Positions 18,694 to 29,282 are shown, counted from the first letter of the stretch. The stretch is 64,000 nucleotides of DNA from Qipengyuania proteolytica (GCF_019711565.1 NZ_JAIGNN010000001.1:186001-250000), one strand, 5' to 3'. A program made the numbers and translations. Notes: generated from the sequence alone by a model not told the origin.

Positions 18694-20106
18694 CTACCTC
18701 CGCATGAATTCGGGCGACACGAGCAGGAGCGCCAGCGAGGAGGCGAGGCTCTCCGCGCGTTCGAGCTGCAGCGTCGTTTCGGGTTTGAGCGATGCCGGGA
18801 GGAGCTGTCCCGCCAGCGCGACCGTATCGCCCTTGTCGGGCTGGCTGTCGGCGAGCCTCTGCGCTACACCGATCCGCCGCATCAGCGCGTCGGCGCCGAT
18901 CCATTGCGCAGCCTGGTCGCTCCAGCCGGCAGGCGACTTGGGCCGCCAGACGGCCTGCCCCAGCTCGTCGAATACCTGCGCGAAGGCGATACCTTCGATC
19001 TTTTCGCGGTCGAGCGCGCGCATCGCGGACAGGGTCCATTCCCAAGGGGGCTTGAATTTCAGCGGCTGCGGCGCCCAGCACTCTTCGCTTTCCGCGAGCA
19101 CGCGATAGAGCGCGGGCAGGCGGCCACCGGACTCGAGGAACTTCGCTTCCAGCCGCTCGACCAGCGCCGGCGGCGGCTCGTCCCCGGCGAAGTGGCGCGC
19201 GAGCTTGGTCGCGACGAAACGCGCAGTAGCGGGGTGCGCGGCAAAATCGGAAAGGATCGCAGCGGCCTGCTCCTCGCCTGCGGCGCGATAGGTCTTGCCC
19301 ATGATCCGGCGGTCGCCCGGCTCGTGCTGGCCGTCACGAAACGCAAAGGCGAGGCGGGCGCCGCCCTTGCCCCGCGCATCGAGGCCGCCGGCGGTCCAGC
19401 CGGTCAGCGCCTTGGCGAACTCGGTGACGTCGGCCTGCGAATAGCCCGAGCGCACGCCGAGCGTGTGCAGTTCCATGATCTCGCGTGCGAGGTTTTCGTT
19501 GAGGCCGCGATCGCGGTCCTCGTCGCGGTTCCGCGCGCGCTTTGCCGCAAGGCTATTCGGCCCGATCGAGCGGTCCTGGTTGAGATAGATCAGCATCGCC
19601 GGGTGGCGCGCCACCGCGAACAGCATGTCTTCGAACCGGCCCATCACATGCGGGCGGATCGCCTCGTTCTCGTAAGGCAGCGCCAGCGCGGACAGCACGC
19701 CGTCGTCGGCCGAAATGCAAAAATGGTTGGACCAGAAATGGACGATCCGCTCGAGAAAGGGCGTTTCAGTGACAAGCGCAGTGCGCACGCGCGCGTCGAC
19801 CGCGTCGCGATAGGCGGCGTAGGCCTCTTCCCCGAAGTCGCGGCGCACGGCGCGCTTGGCTTCGACGATGGCGCTGCGTTTGGCATCGGGCATCTCGGCG
19901 CCCACTTCCGCCAGCCGCACGCGGGATTCCGCGACCAGCCGATTGCCTTCGGCATGCACATTGGCCTCAGCGGGAAGCGTTTCGTAGCGTTCGAGCTGGT
20001 CGAGCACCCAGGCCATCGGGCGATCGGGCGCCTGATCGCCCGGGCGCGCGCCGAGGCCGAAGCGGTTGAGCGCGATTGCCGGGCGGGAATATTCAAGCTG
20101 GGCCAT
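18694..20106 (-). CDS. DUF1800 family protein
   Basis: 470 residues, DUF1800 family of unknown function, recognised by the N-terminal NRFGLGARPGD, the central HFWSNHFCIS and the motif NENLAREIMELHTLGV, followed by ADVTEFAKALTGWT. Typically encoded next to DUF1501, as here, so the two likely act together (function unknown). No signal peptide is evident on this protein. Divergent from the DUF3592 gene, with 193 bases between them showing no recognised element. Confidence 0.9.
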   Translation of the reverse strand: MAQLEYSRPAIALNRFGLGARPGDQAPDRPMAWVLDQLERYETLPAEANVHAEGNRLVAESRVRLAEVGAEMPDAKRSAIVEAKRAVRRDFGEEAYAAYRDAVDARVRTALVTETPFLERIVHFWSNHFCISADDGVLSALALPYENEAIRPHVMGRFEDMLFAVARHPAMLIYLNQDRSIGPNSLAAKRARNRDEDRDRGLNENLAREIMELHTLGVRSGYSQADVTEFAKALTGWTAGGLDARGKGGARLAFAFRDGQHEPGDRRIMGKTYRAAGEEQAAAILSDFAAHPATARFVATKLARHFAGDEPPPALVERLEAKFLESGGRLPALYRVLAESEECWAPQPLKFKPPWEWTLSAMRALDREKIEGIAFAQVFDELGQAVWRPKSPAGWSDQAAQWIGADALMRRIGVAQRLADSQPDKGDTVALAGQLLPASLKPETTLQLERAESLASSLALLLVSPEFMRR

Positions 20107-20299
20107 GCGGTACTCCTATGGCTCACAACCTGCACGCAGGATGACCGGTTCCTTCAGCCAGCCGCGATCTTGGGTCCTGTCGCAGATTCCTTCACGGGCG
20201 CCCGGACGCTCGCTTTGGCGATTGCCACCCGAGACCGGCACGTTAGTCAATTGTGAAGCGATCTTGTGGCACCTAAGCCTCTGAGCCGGAAGGGATTCC

Positions 20300-21004
20300 A
20301 TGTCCAAGTTCGTGTTCCGGGCAGGACTGTTCTTCGCGGTGGCGGGGGCGTTGGCACTCGCCCTGGGCCTTTTCATCCTCCGCGATCAGCTGCTGTTCGG
20401 CCGAGAGGCGATCCATACATACGGCAAGGTGGTCGGCTATGTGGAGCGCGAAGGGGACAAGGGACCGGTGCTCACCCCGCAGATCGCATGGAAGGATGCA
20501 AACGGCGTCACCCATCGATTTACCGCGCAGATCGCCAGCCGCACGCCGATCTACGCCGTCGGGCAACCGGTGGAAATCGCCTACCGGACGGCCGAACCGG
20601 GCAAGGCACGGCTGACGTCCTTCTGGCCACGCTGGTCTGGCAGCTTCATTACGATGACGCTGGGTCTCACCTTCCTGGCAACCGGATGCATGCTGATGTG
20701 GATTTATCGATCACACAGGCGCCGCATCGCCCATTTCTTGCAGAACGGGGTACCGATCGAGGCCCGGTTTCTCTACGCCCTGACCGACCGCTCGATCCGC
20801 AGCGGCGGCGAGCACCCTTGGCGGATCGTCTGCACCGCCCCTGATCCAGCCACGGGCGGAAAGCGAAACTTCAAGAGCGAGCCGGTCTGGACGCATCCCT
20901 CGACGCTCGAACAGGCACGGTTCCGCGTGCTGCTGGATCCTGCAAACTCGCGCCTCTATCAGGTCGACCTGTCGCAGCTCATTCCTGCGGAAGACTGCGT
21001 CTAA
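20300..21004 (+). CDS. DUF3592-type membrane protein
   Basis: 234 residues. Helix 1 at about 7-28 (GLFFAVAGALALALGLFIL), a soluble beta-rich domain (YGKVVGYVEREG ... PVEIAYRTAEPGKARL) with the V-Y-Y-P-type strand pattern of DUF3592, helix 2 at about 117-137 (ITMTLGLTFLATGCMLMW), then a cytoplasmic or periplasmic C-terminal beta domain of similar kind. Function unknown. Start ATG 20300 has a strong ribosome binding site GGAAGGG. Its stop overlaps the convergent aminotransferase stop by four bases. Confidence 0.75.
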   Translation: MSKFVFRAGLFFAVAGALALALGLFILRDQLLFGREAIHTYGKVVGYVEREGDKGPVLTPQIAWKDANGVTHRFTAQIASRTPIYAVGQPVEIAYRTAEPGKARLTSFWPRWSGSFITMTLGLTFLATGCMLMWIYRSHRRRIAHFLQNGVPIEARFLYALTDRSIRSGGEHPWRIVCTAPDPATGGKRNFKSEPVWTHPSTLEQARFRVLLDPANSRLYQVDLSQLIPAEDCV

Positions 21005-22161
21005 CCCAAGCACTCCGACAGTGTGGCGAGAAGCGCGTCGCTGTCTTCCGGCGTATTGTAGAGGTGCGGCGTCACCCTGAGCGACGCGCCGCGCAGCGAG
21101 ACATGCACCTGGCGCGCGGCGAGCCGATCGGTCAGGTCGGCAGGCCGATCGTCGGGCAGGTCGAGCGAAAGGAAATGCGCCGCCCGCGTGCCGATGGGTG
21201 CCGAGCTGAGCCCGAAAGCCGCCGCCCCGTCCGCAATCGCCTGCGTTTTTCCGGCGAGCGTTTCGGCGATCGCCTCCATGCCGAATTCGAGCAGGAAATC
21301 GAATGCCGCGACCGCCCCGTTGAGCAAGGGCGCGTTGGACTTTTCGCCCATGTCGAAGCGCCGCGCGCCGGGCTGGAAATCGCTGCGGTAATCGACCAGC
21401 CGCGAAAAATCTTCCGAGCCTGCGCGGTTGATCCAATTGTGTTCGAGCGGCTGGCCATGGTGATGCTTCGGATCGACATAGAGCATGCCGATCCCGTACG
21501 GCCCCATCAGCCATTTGTAGCAGGCGGCGACCGCGAAGTCGGGGCGCACGGCGGCGAAATCGACCGGCATCGCGCCGAGCGATTGCGTCAAGTCGAGCAC
21601 CAGCGCCGCGCCCACCTGGCGGCATTTCTCGCCGACCGCGACCAGATCCACCACGCGTCCGTCGGCCCAATGGCAATTGGGCACAGCGACGATGGCGGTA
21701 TCGGGGCCGATCGCGTCGAGTACCGCCTCGCTCCAGCAGCTTTGCGAAGGGCGCCGCACGGCGATGACCTCGCCGCCGTTGCGGGCTGCCAGCTCCTGCC
21801 AGGCATAGACGTTGGACGGGAACTGATCCGCCAGCGTCACGATCCGCTGCCCCTTGCCGAGCGGCAGGTTCGCAGCCGCGATTGCCAGAGCGTAGCTCAC
21901 CGAGGGGACCACCGCGAGGCTATCGGCCGCGACACCGGCGAGTTGCGCCGCGCGGCTGCGGAACGCCTCGACCGACGTGAAGAAGTCCGCCGGGCGATAG
22001 GCCCACGGCCGCTCTTTCAGCCGAGCACCCCCCACCATCGCCGCGCTCACGCTATCCGCCAGCGGCGCCATGTAGGCGCAGTTGAGGTAATGCACCTCCT
22101 CCGGGATCGTGAAGCGATGGCGTTGCGACAAGATCACCGCGTCAGCCCACCACCCCGGCAC
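21001..22161 (-). CDS. Aminotransferase class V-fold PLP enzyme
   Basis: PLP-dependent enzyme of the class V (cysteine desulfurase/kynureninase-like) fold, 386 residues. Visible: LNCAYMAPL at the N-terminus, the PLP Asp region LVLDLTQSLGAMPVD, the Schiff-base lysine in AACYKWLMGPYGIGMLYV, and the RFDMGEKSNAP segment. The exact reaction is not inferable; it resembles the isopenicillin N epimerase-like/selenocysteine lyase-like group and is distinct from kynU at 31.7 kb. The start overlaps the end of maeB by 20 bases; a GTG at 22137 would remove the overlap and is a credible alternative. Confidence 0.8.
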   Translation of the reverse strand: MPGWWADAVILSQRHRFTIPEEVHYLNCAYMAPLADSVSAAMVGGARLKERPWAYRPADFFTSVEAFRSRAAQLAGVAADSLAVVPSVSYALAIAAANLPLGKGQRIVTLADQFPSNVYAWQELAARNGGEVIAVRRPSQSCWSEAVLDAIGPDTAIVAVPNCHWADGRVVDLVAVGEKCRQVGAALVLDLTQSLGAMPVDFAAVRPDFAVAACYKWLMGPYGIGMLYVDPKHHHGQPLEHNWINRAGSEDFSRLVDYRSDFQPGARRFDMGEKSNAPLLNGAVAAFDFLLEFGMEAIAETLAGKTQAIADGAAAFGLSSAPIGTRAAHFLSLDLPDDRPADLTDRLAARQVHVSLRGASLRVTPHLYNTPEDSDALLATLSECLG

Positions 22162-24403
22162 TCGCCAGCACTGCCAGCGTCAGGATATCCGGCGCGATCG
22201 AGGTCATCGGGGCAATCTGCACCGGCTTTTCCATCCCGATCATCATCGGCCCGACCATGGTTTCGCCCGCCAGCTCGCGGAGAAGCTTGGCCGACAGGTT
22301 GGCCGATTGCAGGCCGGGCATGATCAGCACATTCGCCGGGCCGGAGAGGCGGCTGAAGGGATAGAGCTTCATCACGGTCGGGTTGAGGGCGGCATCGGGC
22401 GCCATTTCACCTTCGTATTCGAAGCCCGGCTCCTCTGCATCGAGGATCGCCACCGCATCGCGAATATTGTCGAGCCACTGGCCCGACGGGTTGCCGAACG
22501 TCGAATAGGACAGGAACGCGACCCGCGGCTCGTGCCCCATGCGCCGAGCGACGGCGGCGCTCTCCTTGGCGATATGTGCCAGCTGCTCGGATGTCGGGCG
22601 CTCGTTGATCGTCGTGTCGGCGAGGAAGACCGTGCTGTTCTTGCCGATCATCATGTGCATGCCGAAGGGCACCGCGCCGGGCTTCGGATCGAGCACACGG
22701 CCGACCTCGCGTGCAGTCTGAGCGAAAGTCCGCGTCAACCCGGAAATCATCGCATCGCCATGGCCCAGCGCCACCAGCAGGGCGGCAAAGACGTTGCGCT
22801 CCTGGTTGACCATGCGGCCCACGTCACGCTCGGTATAGCCGCGCCGCTGCAGGCGCTTGTAGAGATAGTCGACCATGCCCGGCACCTTGTCCGACACGGC
22901 AGAGTTCTCGATGATCCAGTCGTCGGGGTCGTCCACCGCCAGTTCGACCAGCTTCTCGCGCACCTTTTCGGTCCGGCCGACGAGGATCGGCTCGCCATAG
23001 CCGAATTCGCGGTACTGGATCGCCGCGCGCAGGGCGACGTCCTCCTCGGCTTCGGCGAAGACCATGCGCTTGGGATTGGCCTTGGCCTGCTCGTAGATAT
23101 TGGTGAGCGCGCCGGTCGTCGGGTTCAGCCGCGCTTTCAGCTGATGGCGATAGGCCTCGAAATCCTCGATCGGCGCCTGCGCGACACCACTGTCCATCGC
23201 CGCCTTGGCGACCGCACTCGACACGACTTCCATCAGGCGCGGGTCGAACGGTGCGGGAATGATGTATTCCTCACCGAACTGGTGGGTCACGCCGTAGGCC
23301 GCCGCCACTTCCTCGGGCACGCGTTCGCGGGCGAGCTCGGCAATGGCGCGGGCGGCGGCGACCTTCATTTCCTCGTTGATCGCGGTTGCCTGCACGTCCA
23401 GCGCCCCGCGGAAGATAAAGGGGAAGCCGAGGACGTTGTTGACTTGGTTCGGATAATCCGAGCGGCCGGTGGCGATGATCGCATCCGGGCGCACCGCCTT
23501 GGCGTCTTCGGGCATGATCTCGGGCACGGGGTTGGCCATGGCGAAAATGATCGGCTTGTCCGCCATCTTCGCGACCCATTCGGGCTTGAGCGCGCCGGCC
23601 GCCGACAGGCCGAGAAAGACGTCCGCGCCTTCGAGCGCCTCTTCGAGGCTGCGCGCCTTCGTCTCCACGGCGTGCGCGCTCTTCCACTGGTCGACGCCCT
23701 CGCGGCCGGGATAGATCGGGCCGGAACGGTCGCAGACGATCACGTTCTCGTGTCGCACGCCGACCGACTTGATCAGCGCGGTGCAGGCCAGCGCCGAAGC
23801 GCCGGCGCCGTTGACCACCATCTTGACGTCCTTGAGGTTGCGCCCGGTCAGGTGGCAGGCGTTGATCAGGCCGGCGGCAGAGATGATCGCTGTGCCGTGC
23901 TGGTCGTCATGCATGACCGGGATGTTCATGCGTTCGCGCAGGGCCTGCTCGATGATGAAGCACTCGGGCGCGGCAATGTCCTCGAGATTGATACCGCCGA
24001 AGCTCGGCTCCATCAGCGCGACCGCTTCGATGAACTTGTCCGGGTCTTCGGTGTCGAGCTCGAGGTCGATGGAATCCACGTCGGCGAAGCGCTTGAACAG
24101 CACCGCCTTGCCTTCCATCACCGGCTTCGAAGCGAGCGCACCGAGGTTGCCGAGGCCAAGGATGGCCGTCCCGTTCGAAATCACCGCAACGAGGTTGGAC
24201 CGGGCGGTATAGCGCGCCGCATCCTTGGGGTTTTCCGCAATCGCTTCGACCGGGGCCGCAACGCCGGGCGAGTAAGCGAGGCTGAGATCGCGCTGGGTCG
24301 CCATGGGCTTCGACGCGATGATCTCGATCTTACCGGGACGGATCGTCTCGTGGTAGAACAGCGCCTCGCGCCGCTTGAATGCGTTGGTTTCGTCTTCTGA
24401 CAT
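22142..24403 (-). CDS. maeB: NADP-dependent malic enzyme with phosphotransacetylase-like domain
   Basis: Oxidative decarboxylation of malate to pyruvate, supplying NADPH. 753 residues: malic enzyme N-terminal domain (about 1-180, [21 protein letters not shown]), NAD(P)-binding domain (about 160-400, [16 protein letters not shown]), then a C-terminal phosphotransacetylase-like domain (about 430-753), which is regulatory in this family. Start ATG 24403 follows a GAGG ribosome binding site. Divergent from mutS with 107 bases between. Confidence 0.95.
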   Translation of the reverse strand: MSEDETNAFKRREALFYHETIRPGKIEIIASKPMATQRDLSLAYSPGVAAPVEAIAENPKDAARYTARSNLVAVISNGTAILGLGNLGALASKPVMEGKAVLFKRFADVDSIDLELDTEDPDKFIEAVALMEPSFGGINLEDIAAPECFIIEQALRERMNIPVMHDDQHGTAIISAAGLINACHLTGRNLKDVKMVVNGAGASALACTALIKSVGVRHENVIVCDRSGPIYPGREGVDQWKSAHAVETKARSLEEALEGADVFLGLSAAGALKPEWVAKMADKPIIFAMANPVPEIMPEDAKAVRPDAIIATGRSDYPNQVNNVLGFPFIFRGALDVQATAINEEMKVAAARAIAELARERVPEEVAAAYGVTHQFGEEYIIPAPFDPRLMEVVSSAVAKAAMDSGVAQAPIEDFEAYRHQLKARLNPTTGALTNIYEQAKANPKRMVFAEAEEDVALRAAIQYREFGYGEPILVGRTEKVREKLVELAVDDPDDWIIENSAVSDKVPGMVDYLYKRLQRRGYTERDVGRMVNQERNVFAALLVALGHGDAMISGLTRTFAQTAREVGRVLDPKPGAVPFGMHMMIGKNSTVFLADTTINERPTSEQLAHIAKESAAVARRMGHEPRVAFLSYSTFGNPSGQWLDNIRDAVAILDAEEPGFEYEGEMAPDAALNPTVMKLYPFSRLSGPANVLIMPGLQSANLSAKLLRELAGETMVGPMMIGMEKPVQIAPMTSIAPDILTLAVLASAGVVG

Positions 24404-24516
24404 GCAGACCTCGTTGCAGATTGCGCCCGCCCTAACGCGCTTGTCGGCGGAGCGGTAGGGGAAACCTGCGGCCAGCCGCTTCCCGAATCGGAACCCGCAC
24501 CGCTACGGCAGTGGCG

Positions 24517-27141
24517 ATGTCCGGCAAGCCTACCCCGATGATGCAGCAGTATCTCGCGCTCAAGCGCGAGGCGGGTGATGCCTTGCTGTTCTATCGCATG
24601 GGCGATTTCTTCGAGCTGTTCTTCGACGATGCGAAGATCGCGGCAGGCGTGCTCGACATCGCGCTCACCAGCCGGGGCGAGCATGGCGGCGAGCCCGTGC
24701 CGATGTGCGGTGTGCCGGTGCATGCGGCAGAAGGCTATCTCGCGCGGCTGATCAAGGCGGGTTGCCGGGTCGCGATAGCCGAGCAGACTGAAACGCCCGA
24801 CGAAGCCAAGGCGCGGGCGAAACGTGAAGGTACCCCTTCGTCCAAGGCGCTGGTTGCGCGCGATATCGTGCGTTTCGTGACCGCGGGCACGCTGACCGAA
24901 GAGGCACTGCTCGAGCCGCGCCGCGCAAACCTGCTGGTGGCGGTCGCGCCGGTGCGCGACGGCGTGGGGCTGGCGGCCTGCGACATTTCCACCGGACGGA
25001 TGGAGCTGGAGGAATGCGATCCCGCTGCGCTCGATGCTGCATTGGCCAGACTTGGCGCAAGCGAGGTGGTGGCGCCTGAGGATTGGGACGGCGCAGGCGA
25101 CGAGATGATCCTCCGCCCGCGCCCCGACTTCCGCAGCGAAGAGGGCGAAGCGCGGCTCAAGGCGATCCACGGCGTGGCGACGCTCGACGGACTGGGCGAT
25201 TTTTCGCGTCCGATGCTCGCCGCAGCGGGAGGGCTGATCGCCTATCTCGACCACGCCGGACGTGGCAAGTTGCCCTTCCTCCTGCCGCCGGTGGCGCGCG
25301 GGTCGGGCGCGCATCTCGCAATGGATGCGGCGACGCGGGCGAGCCTCGAAATCATCGAAGCGCAGGGCGGCGGGCGCGCGGGCAGCCTGATCGCCTGCAT
25401 CGACCGCTGCGTGACCGGGGCGGGTGCGCGGCAGCTGGCGGAAGATCTCTCGGCGCCCCTCGCCGATCATGGCGCGATCGAGGCGCGGCTGGCCGCGGTG
25501 CATCACTTCCATCGCGACCCGCTACTGCGCGCCGATTTGCGCAGCGTGCTGCGGCAAGCACCCGACATCGGACGCGCGCTCGGCCGGCTCGTCGCCGGAC
25601 GCGGGTCCCCTCGCGATCTTGGCCAGATCCGCGACGGCCTGTCGGAAGCGCGACGCGTGCGCGACATGCTCGCCGCCAGCGCCGACCTGCCCGAATTGCT
25701 CGACCGGATGGCTGGCGCGCTCGGCGGCCATGCGGCGCTGGTCGACCACCTCGCCCGCGCGCTAGTCCCATCACCGCCGACCGAGCGCCAGCAGGGCGGC
25801 TTCATCGCCAGCGGGTACGACCACGCGCTCGACGCGCTGCGCGAGACCAGCGGGAATGCGCGCAAGGCGATTGCTGCGCTCGAAGCGAAGTATCGCGCCG
25901 AGACCGAAACCCCCTCGCTCAAGATCAAGCACAACAAGGTGCTCGGCTATTTCATCGAGGTGCCCGCAAAGCACGGCGACAAGCTGATGGCGGCAGACAG
26001 CGGCTTCACCCATCGCCAGACGATGGCGGGCGCGGTGCGCTTCAATTCGCTGGGTCTGCACGAGGAGGCGACGCGGATCGCCGAAGCCGGGGCGCATGCG
26101 CTCGCCGCCGAAGAGGCGCATTTCGAGGAGCTGGTGGGCGAGGTCTTCGCCGCGCGCGAGGCGATTGCCGCCACCGCTGCCGCGCTCGCCCGGATCGACG
26201 TTTCGGCTGCGCTGGCAGAGCGTGCGGTCGAGGGCGACTGGGCGCGGCCGGAGGTCCTCGACGAGCCCTGCCTCGAGGTGAGCGGCGGGCGGCATCCGGT
26301 GGTCGAACAGGCGCTCGCCAAGGCGGGCGAGCGGTTCGTGGCCAACGACTGCTCGCTCGGCCCCGACGACCGGCTGTGGCTGATCGGCGGCCCTAACATG
26401 GGCGGCAAGTCGACCTTCCTGCGCCAGAATGCGCTGATCCTGCTGCTGGCACAGGCGGGCAGCTATGTCCCGGCGAGCAGCGCGCGGATCGGCCTGGCGG
26501 ATCGCCTGTTCAGCCGCGTGGGCGCATCGGACAACCTCGCGCGCGGCCGCTCCACCTTCATGGTCGAAATGGTCGAGACCGCCGCGATCCTCAGCCAAGC
26601 GACGGACCGCAGCTTCGTCATCCTCGACGAAGTCGGGCGCGGCACCTCGACCTACGACGGTATGGCGCTCGCCTGGGCCGTGGTCGAGGCGGTTCACGAA
26701 CAGCTTGGCTGTCGCTGCCTCTTCGCGACGCATTATCACGAGCTCAGCCGGCTCGCCGATACCTGCGACGCGCTGAGCCTGCATCACGTGCGCGCCCGCG
26801 AATGGAAGGGCGACCTTGTCCTGCTTCACGAACTGGCCAGCGGTGCAGCGGACCGCAGCTACGGTCTCGACGTGGCGCGGTTGGCGGGCGTACCCAAGCC
26901 GGTGCTCAAGCGCGCGAAAGCGGTGCTCGACAAGCTCGAAAAGGGCCGGGCGGAAACGGGCGGTCTGGCCGCGGGACTCGGCGAACTGCCGCTCTTCGCC
27001 GCCAGCATCCAGCACGAAGACGTAAAGCCGGATGGTTTACGGGCCGCGCTCGAAAATCTCGATATCGACACCCTTTCTCCCCGCGAAGCGCTTGAAAAAT
27101 TGTATGAATTGAAGGCCGACGCGACTTCAACGAAGCATTAA
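24517..27141 (+). CDS. mutS: DNA mismatch repair protein MutS
   Basis: Recognises mismatches and recruits MutL. 874 residues (ATG 24517; GTG 24511 is an alternative adding two residues). N-terminal mismatch-binding domain with the Phe-x-Glu motif in YRMGDFFELFFDD, connector and lever domains, ATPase with Walker A GGPNMGGKST (about 620), the STFMVEMVETAAIL motif, Walker B VILDEVGRGTST and the ATHYHEL motif. A C-terminal helical tail follows (LSPREALEKLYELK). Length matches the MutS family. Confidence 0.96.
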   Translation: MSGKPTPMMQQYLALKREAGDALLFYRMGDFFELFFDDAKIAAGVLDIALTSRGEHGGEPVPMCGVPVHAAEGYLARLIKAGCRVAIAEQTETPDEAKARAKREGTPSSKALVARDIVRFVTAGTLTEEALLEPRRANLLVAVAPVRDGVGLAACDISTGRMELEECDPAALDAALARLGASEVVAPEDWDGAGDEMILRPRPDFRSEEGEARLKAIHGVATLDGLGDFSRPMLAAAGGLIAYLDHAGRGKLPFLLPPVARGSGAHLAMDAATRASLEIIEAQGGGRAGSLIACIDRCVTGAGARQLAEDLSAPLADHGAIEARLAAVHHFHRDPLLRADLRSVLRQAPDIGRALGRLVAGRGSPRDLGQIRDGLSEARRVRDMLAASADLPELLDRMAGALGGHAALVDHLARALVPSPPTERQQGGFIASGYDHALDALRETSGNARKAIAALEAKYRAETETPSLKIKHNKVLGYFIEVPAKHGDKLMAADSGFTHRQTMAGAVRFNSLGLHEEATRIAEAGAHALAAEEAHFEELVGEVFAAREAIAATAAALARIDVSAALAERAVEGDWARPEVLDEPCLEVSGGRHPVVEQALAKAGERFVANDCSLGPDDRLWLIGGPNMGGKSTFLRQNALILLLAQAGSYVPASSARIGLADRLFSRVGASDNLARGRSTFMVEMVETAAILSQATDRSFVILDEVGRGTSTYDGMALAWAVVEAVHEQLGCRCLFATHYHELSRLADTCDALSLHHVRAREWKGDLVLLHELASGAADRSYGLDVARLAGVPKPVLKRAKAVLDKLEKGRAETGGLAAGLGELPLFAASIQHEDVKPDGLRAALENLDIDTLSPREALEKLYELKADATSTKH

Positions 27142-27166
27142 CCCGCGGGCCGGTAGAATTGCCGGC

Positions 27167-27529
27167 ATGGAAGACGGTCTGTTCACGAAGCAGGGCAAGA
27201 AGCTGCTGATGGTCGGGATTTTCCTCGTCGTCGTGGCATCACTTGTCGGTGGCGAGGATAATCCGGGCCTGCTGGCCGAGGTGAGCGAGCAAGAGGCGGG
27301 TCTCGATCAGCCGCCGCCCGCCTATCAGGTGCCGCCCGCGGGCCAGATGGCGGTGAGCCAGTCGCCCGTTTCGAGCCCCCGCCCACAGGTACGCCAGGAC
27401 GATAGCGCGCTCGACGCGTGGTACGCATCGGCCGCTCCGGTCGAGCCGCTGGACCCGCAGCCGGTCGACGAGAGCCACCTGATCGACGACACCCAGCCGT
27501 TCGTCAGCGCGGAACCCGAGGTCCGCTAA
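27167..27529 (+). CDS. Single-pass Pro-rich protein, unknown function
   Basis: 120 residues, not recognised. One predicted membrane helix near the N-terminus (about 13-28, LLMVGIFLVVVASLVG) is followed by a low-complexity region rich in Pro, Gln, Val and acid (PPPAYQVPPAGQ, QSPVSSPRPQV). Starts 25 bases after mutS; the spacing to the DUF202 gene is 35 bases, so all three may be on one transcript. No strong ribosome binding site, and the start is tentative. Confidence 0.55.
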   Translation: MEDGLFTKQGKKLLMVGIFLVVVASLVGGEDNPGLLAEVSEQEAGLDQPPPAYQVPPAGQMAVSQSPVSSPRPQVRQDDSALDAWYASAAPVEPLDPQPVDESHLIDDTQPFVSAEPEVR

Positions 27530-27564
27530 CGGAACAAGCGGATGGTCCGGCCCATTGTCTGGGC

Positions 27565-27963
27565 ATGGCACAGGACGATCCACCGGCGAATCCCGACAAG
27601 AGCACAGAATGGGCCGAGCTCCGCACGGACCTTGCCGAGGATCGCAGCATCATGGCGATGGAGCGGACCTTCGCAGGCTGGATGCGCACCGCATTCGCGG
27701 CGATCGGCATCGGTCTGGGCTTCAGGGCGCTCTTCGGGGAATGGGATCCAACCTGGCTTCCGAAACTGATCGCCACCATCTTCATACTCGGCGGCGGTTG
27801 GCTGGCAGTCACCGCCCAGAGACGCGCCTGCGCAACGCTCGCGCGGTTGGACCCGCATAAGTTCGAAGCCATTTCCACGCCGAACTTCAAAGTTATGGCC
27901 TATGCCGTGGCGACCGGGGCGATCGTCCTCAGCATAGGCCTCTGGGTGCTGACCGAAAGCTAG
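27565..27963 (+). CDS. DUF202 family membrane protein
   Basis: 132 residues with three predicted helices, conforming to DUF202 (YidH-like): ERTFAGWMRTAFAAIGIGLGF at about 32-52, then LIATIFILGGGWLAV and VATGAIVLSIGLWVL. The AMERTFAGWMRT segment is the family signature. Function unknown. Start ATG 27565 chosen because the N-terminus MAQDDPP gives the usual length; the longer open frame upstream overlaps the previous gene. Its stop codon overlaps the convergent acidic protein by four bases. Confidence 0.8.
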   Translation: MAQDDPPANPDKSTEWAELRTDLAEDRSIMAMERTFAGWMRTAFAAIGIGLGFRALFGEWDPTWLPKLIATIFILGGGWLAVTAQRRACATLARLDPHKFEAISTPNFKVMAYAVATGAIVLSIGLWVLTES

Positions 27964-28301
27964 CTGTCGTCGCCGTCGAACTCAGTGTCATGGCCTTCGC
28001 CATATTTGCCGGCGTTGTCGTCATGGTTCGGTTCACCGCGAAAGGCGTCCATGTCGATCCGGCCCGAACTCTCCATGTCGCGCATGTGGTCGATGGTGTC
28101 CTGGGTGGAATCGCCCATAAGTCCGGAGCTGTTGTCGCTCTTGACGCTTTCGGTCGGTGATCCGGTTTCGCGAGTCAGCGATTGCGCCTGCTCGGCGACT
28201 TCCTGCGCCTGGCTGCGGTGATCGTCCTGCTCGTCGTTATGGGTTTCGGGGGCGAGTCCGGCCTGGCGCTGTTCCTGGCTTTCAACCTTGCTGTCGGTCA
28301 T
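27960..28301 (-). CDS. Acidic hydrophilic protein, unknown function
   Basis: 113 residues with no hydrophobic segment and a predominance of Asp, Glu, Gln, Ser and His (for example HNDEQDDHRSQAQE; acidic C-terminus EFDGDDS). Probably intrinsically disordered. Not recognised. Convergent with the DUF202 gene and separated by 48 bases from the downstream hydroxybutyryl-CoA dehydrogenase gene on the same strand. Start ATG 28301 has a GGAG-type site (AAAGGAGATTTTTGC upstream). Confidence 0.6.
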   Translation of the reverse strand: MTDSKVESQEQRQAGLAPETHNDEQDDHRSQAQEVAEQAQSLTRETGSPTESVKSDNSSGLMGDSTQDTIDHMRDMESSGRIDMDAFRGEPNHDDNAGKYGEGHDTEFDGDDS

Positions 28302-28349
28302 GCAAAAATCTCCTTTGCCTGACCAACGGTCGGAAAGCCGAACGCGTTC

Positions 28350-29222
28350 CTAGCGGGTAGGCACAGGGGCCTCGCCCGAATAGTCGTAGAATCCGCGACC
28401 GGTCTTGCGGCCGAGCCAGCCGGCCTCGACATATTTCACCAGCAGCGGTGCGGGTCGATACTTGGCGTCACGGGTGGTCTTGTAGAGCACCATGATGATG
28501 TCGAGACAGGTGTCGAGCCCGACGAAGTCGGCAAGCTGCAGCGGCCCCATCGGGTGGTTGAGGCCGAGGCGGCAGCCCTTGTCGATATCCTCGATTCCCG
28601 CGGTCGACTGGCCGAGGACGAAGATCGCCTCGTTGATCATCGGCAGCAGGATGCGGTTGACGACGAAGCCGGGCTCGTCCTGCGACAACACCACTTCCTT
28701 GCCTAGCCCTTCCGCGAAGGCGACGGTCCGTTCGGTGGTCGTCTCCGCGGTGGCGAGGCCGGGGATGACCTCGATCAGGCCCATCACCGGGACCGGATTG
28801 AAGAAGTGCAGGCCGATGAAGCGCGCCGGATCGGGCGAATAGTTCGCCATGCGCGTGATCGGGATCGAGCTGGTGTTCGAGGCCATGATCGCATCGGCGG
28901 CAAGCACTTCGCCCGCCTTGCCGAAGATCGCCTTCTTGATCTCCTCCTTCTCGGTCGCCGCCTCGATGATGAGCCCTGCGTCCTTCATCGGCGAATAGTC
29001 GGCCACCGGGGTGATGCGCTTCAGCGTGGCTTCGGCATCGGCAATCTCGATCTTGCCCTTACCGACCAGCTTGCCGAGCGCCTTATCGATGCCGGCATGG
29101 GCCTTTTGCGCAACTTCGAGGTTCACGTCCGCCAGCATCACGTCCATGCCGTTGGCGGCGACGGTCTGGGCAATGCCCGAACCCATCTGGCCCGCGCCGA
29201 TGATGGCGACCGTGTTGTTCAT
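28350..29222 (-). CDS. 3-hydroxybutyryl-CoA dehydrogenase
   Basis: NAD-dependent oxidation of 3-hydroxyacyl-CoA to 3-oxoacyl-CoA, in beta-oxidation or butanoate metabolism. 290 residues from ATG 29222 ([16 protein letters not shown]; ribosome binding site AAGGGATC). Rossmann motif [10 protein letters not shown] at about 8-17, substrate and catalytic residues in SNTSSIPIT and [10 protein letters not shown] (catalytic His) and the C-terminal dimer domain with [19 protein letters not shown]. The order with the cobalamin adenosyltransferase and HIG1-like gene upstream on the same strand suggests one operon. Confidence 0.93.
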   Translation of the reverse strand: MNNTVAIIGAGQMGSGIAQTVAANGMDVMLADVNLEVAQKAHAGIDKALGKLVGKGKIEIADAEATLKRITPVADYSPMKDAGLIIEAATEKEEIKKAIFGKAGEVLAADAIMASNTSSIPITRMANYSPDPARFIGLHFFNPVPVMGLIEVIPGLATAETTTERTVAFAEGLGKEVVLSQDEPGFVVNRILLPMINEAIFVLGQSTAGIEDIDKGCRLGLNHPMGPLQLADFVGLDTCLDIIMVLYKTTRDAKYRPAPLLVKYVEAGWLGRKTGRGFYDYSGEAPVPTR

Positions 29223-29282
29223 CGAAAGATCCCTTCGCAAGTGCAGCAAAGCGCGCTGCCTAGCGAGCGGGCGGGCCGCTGG

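Noticed and set aside
22109..24400. 763-residue plus-strand open frame opposite maeB
   Set aside because: Exact antisense shadow of maeB, whose domains are clear; no motif in the shadow translation.
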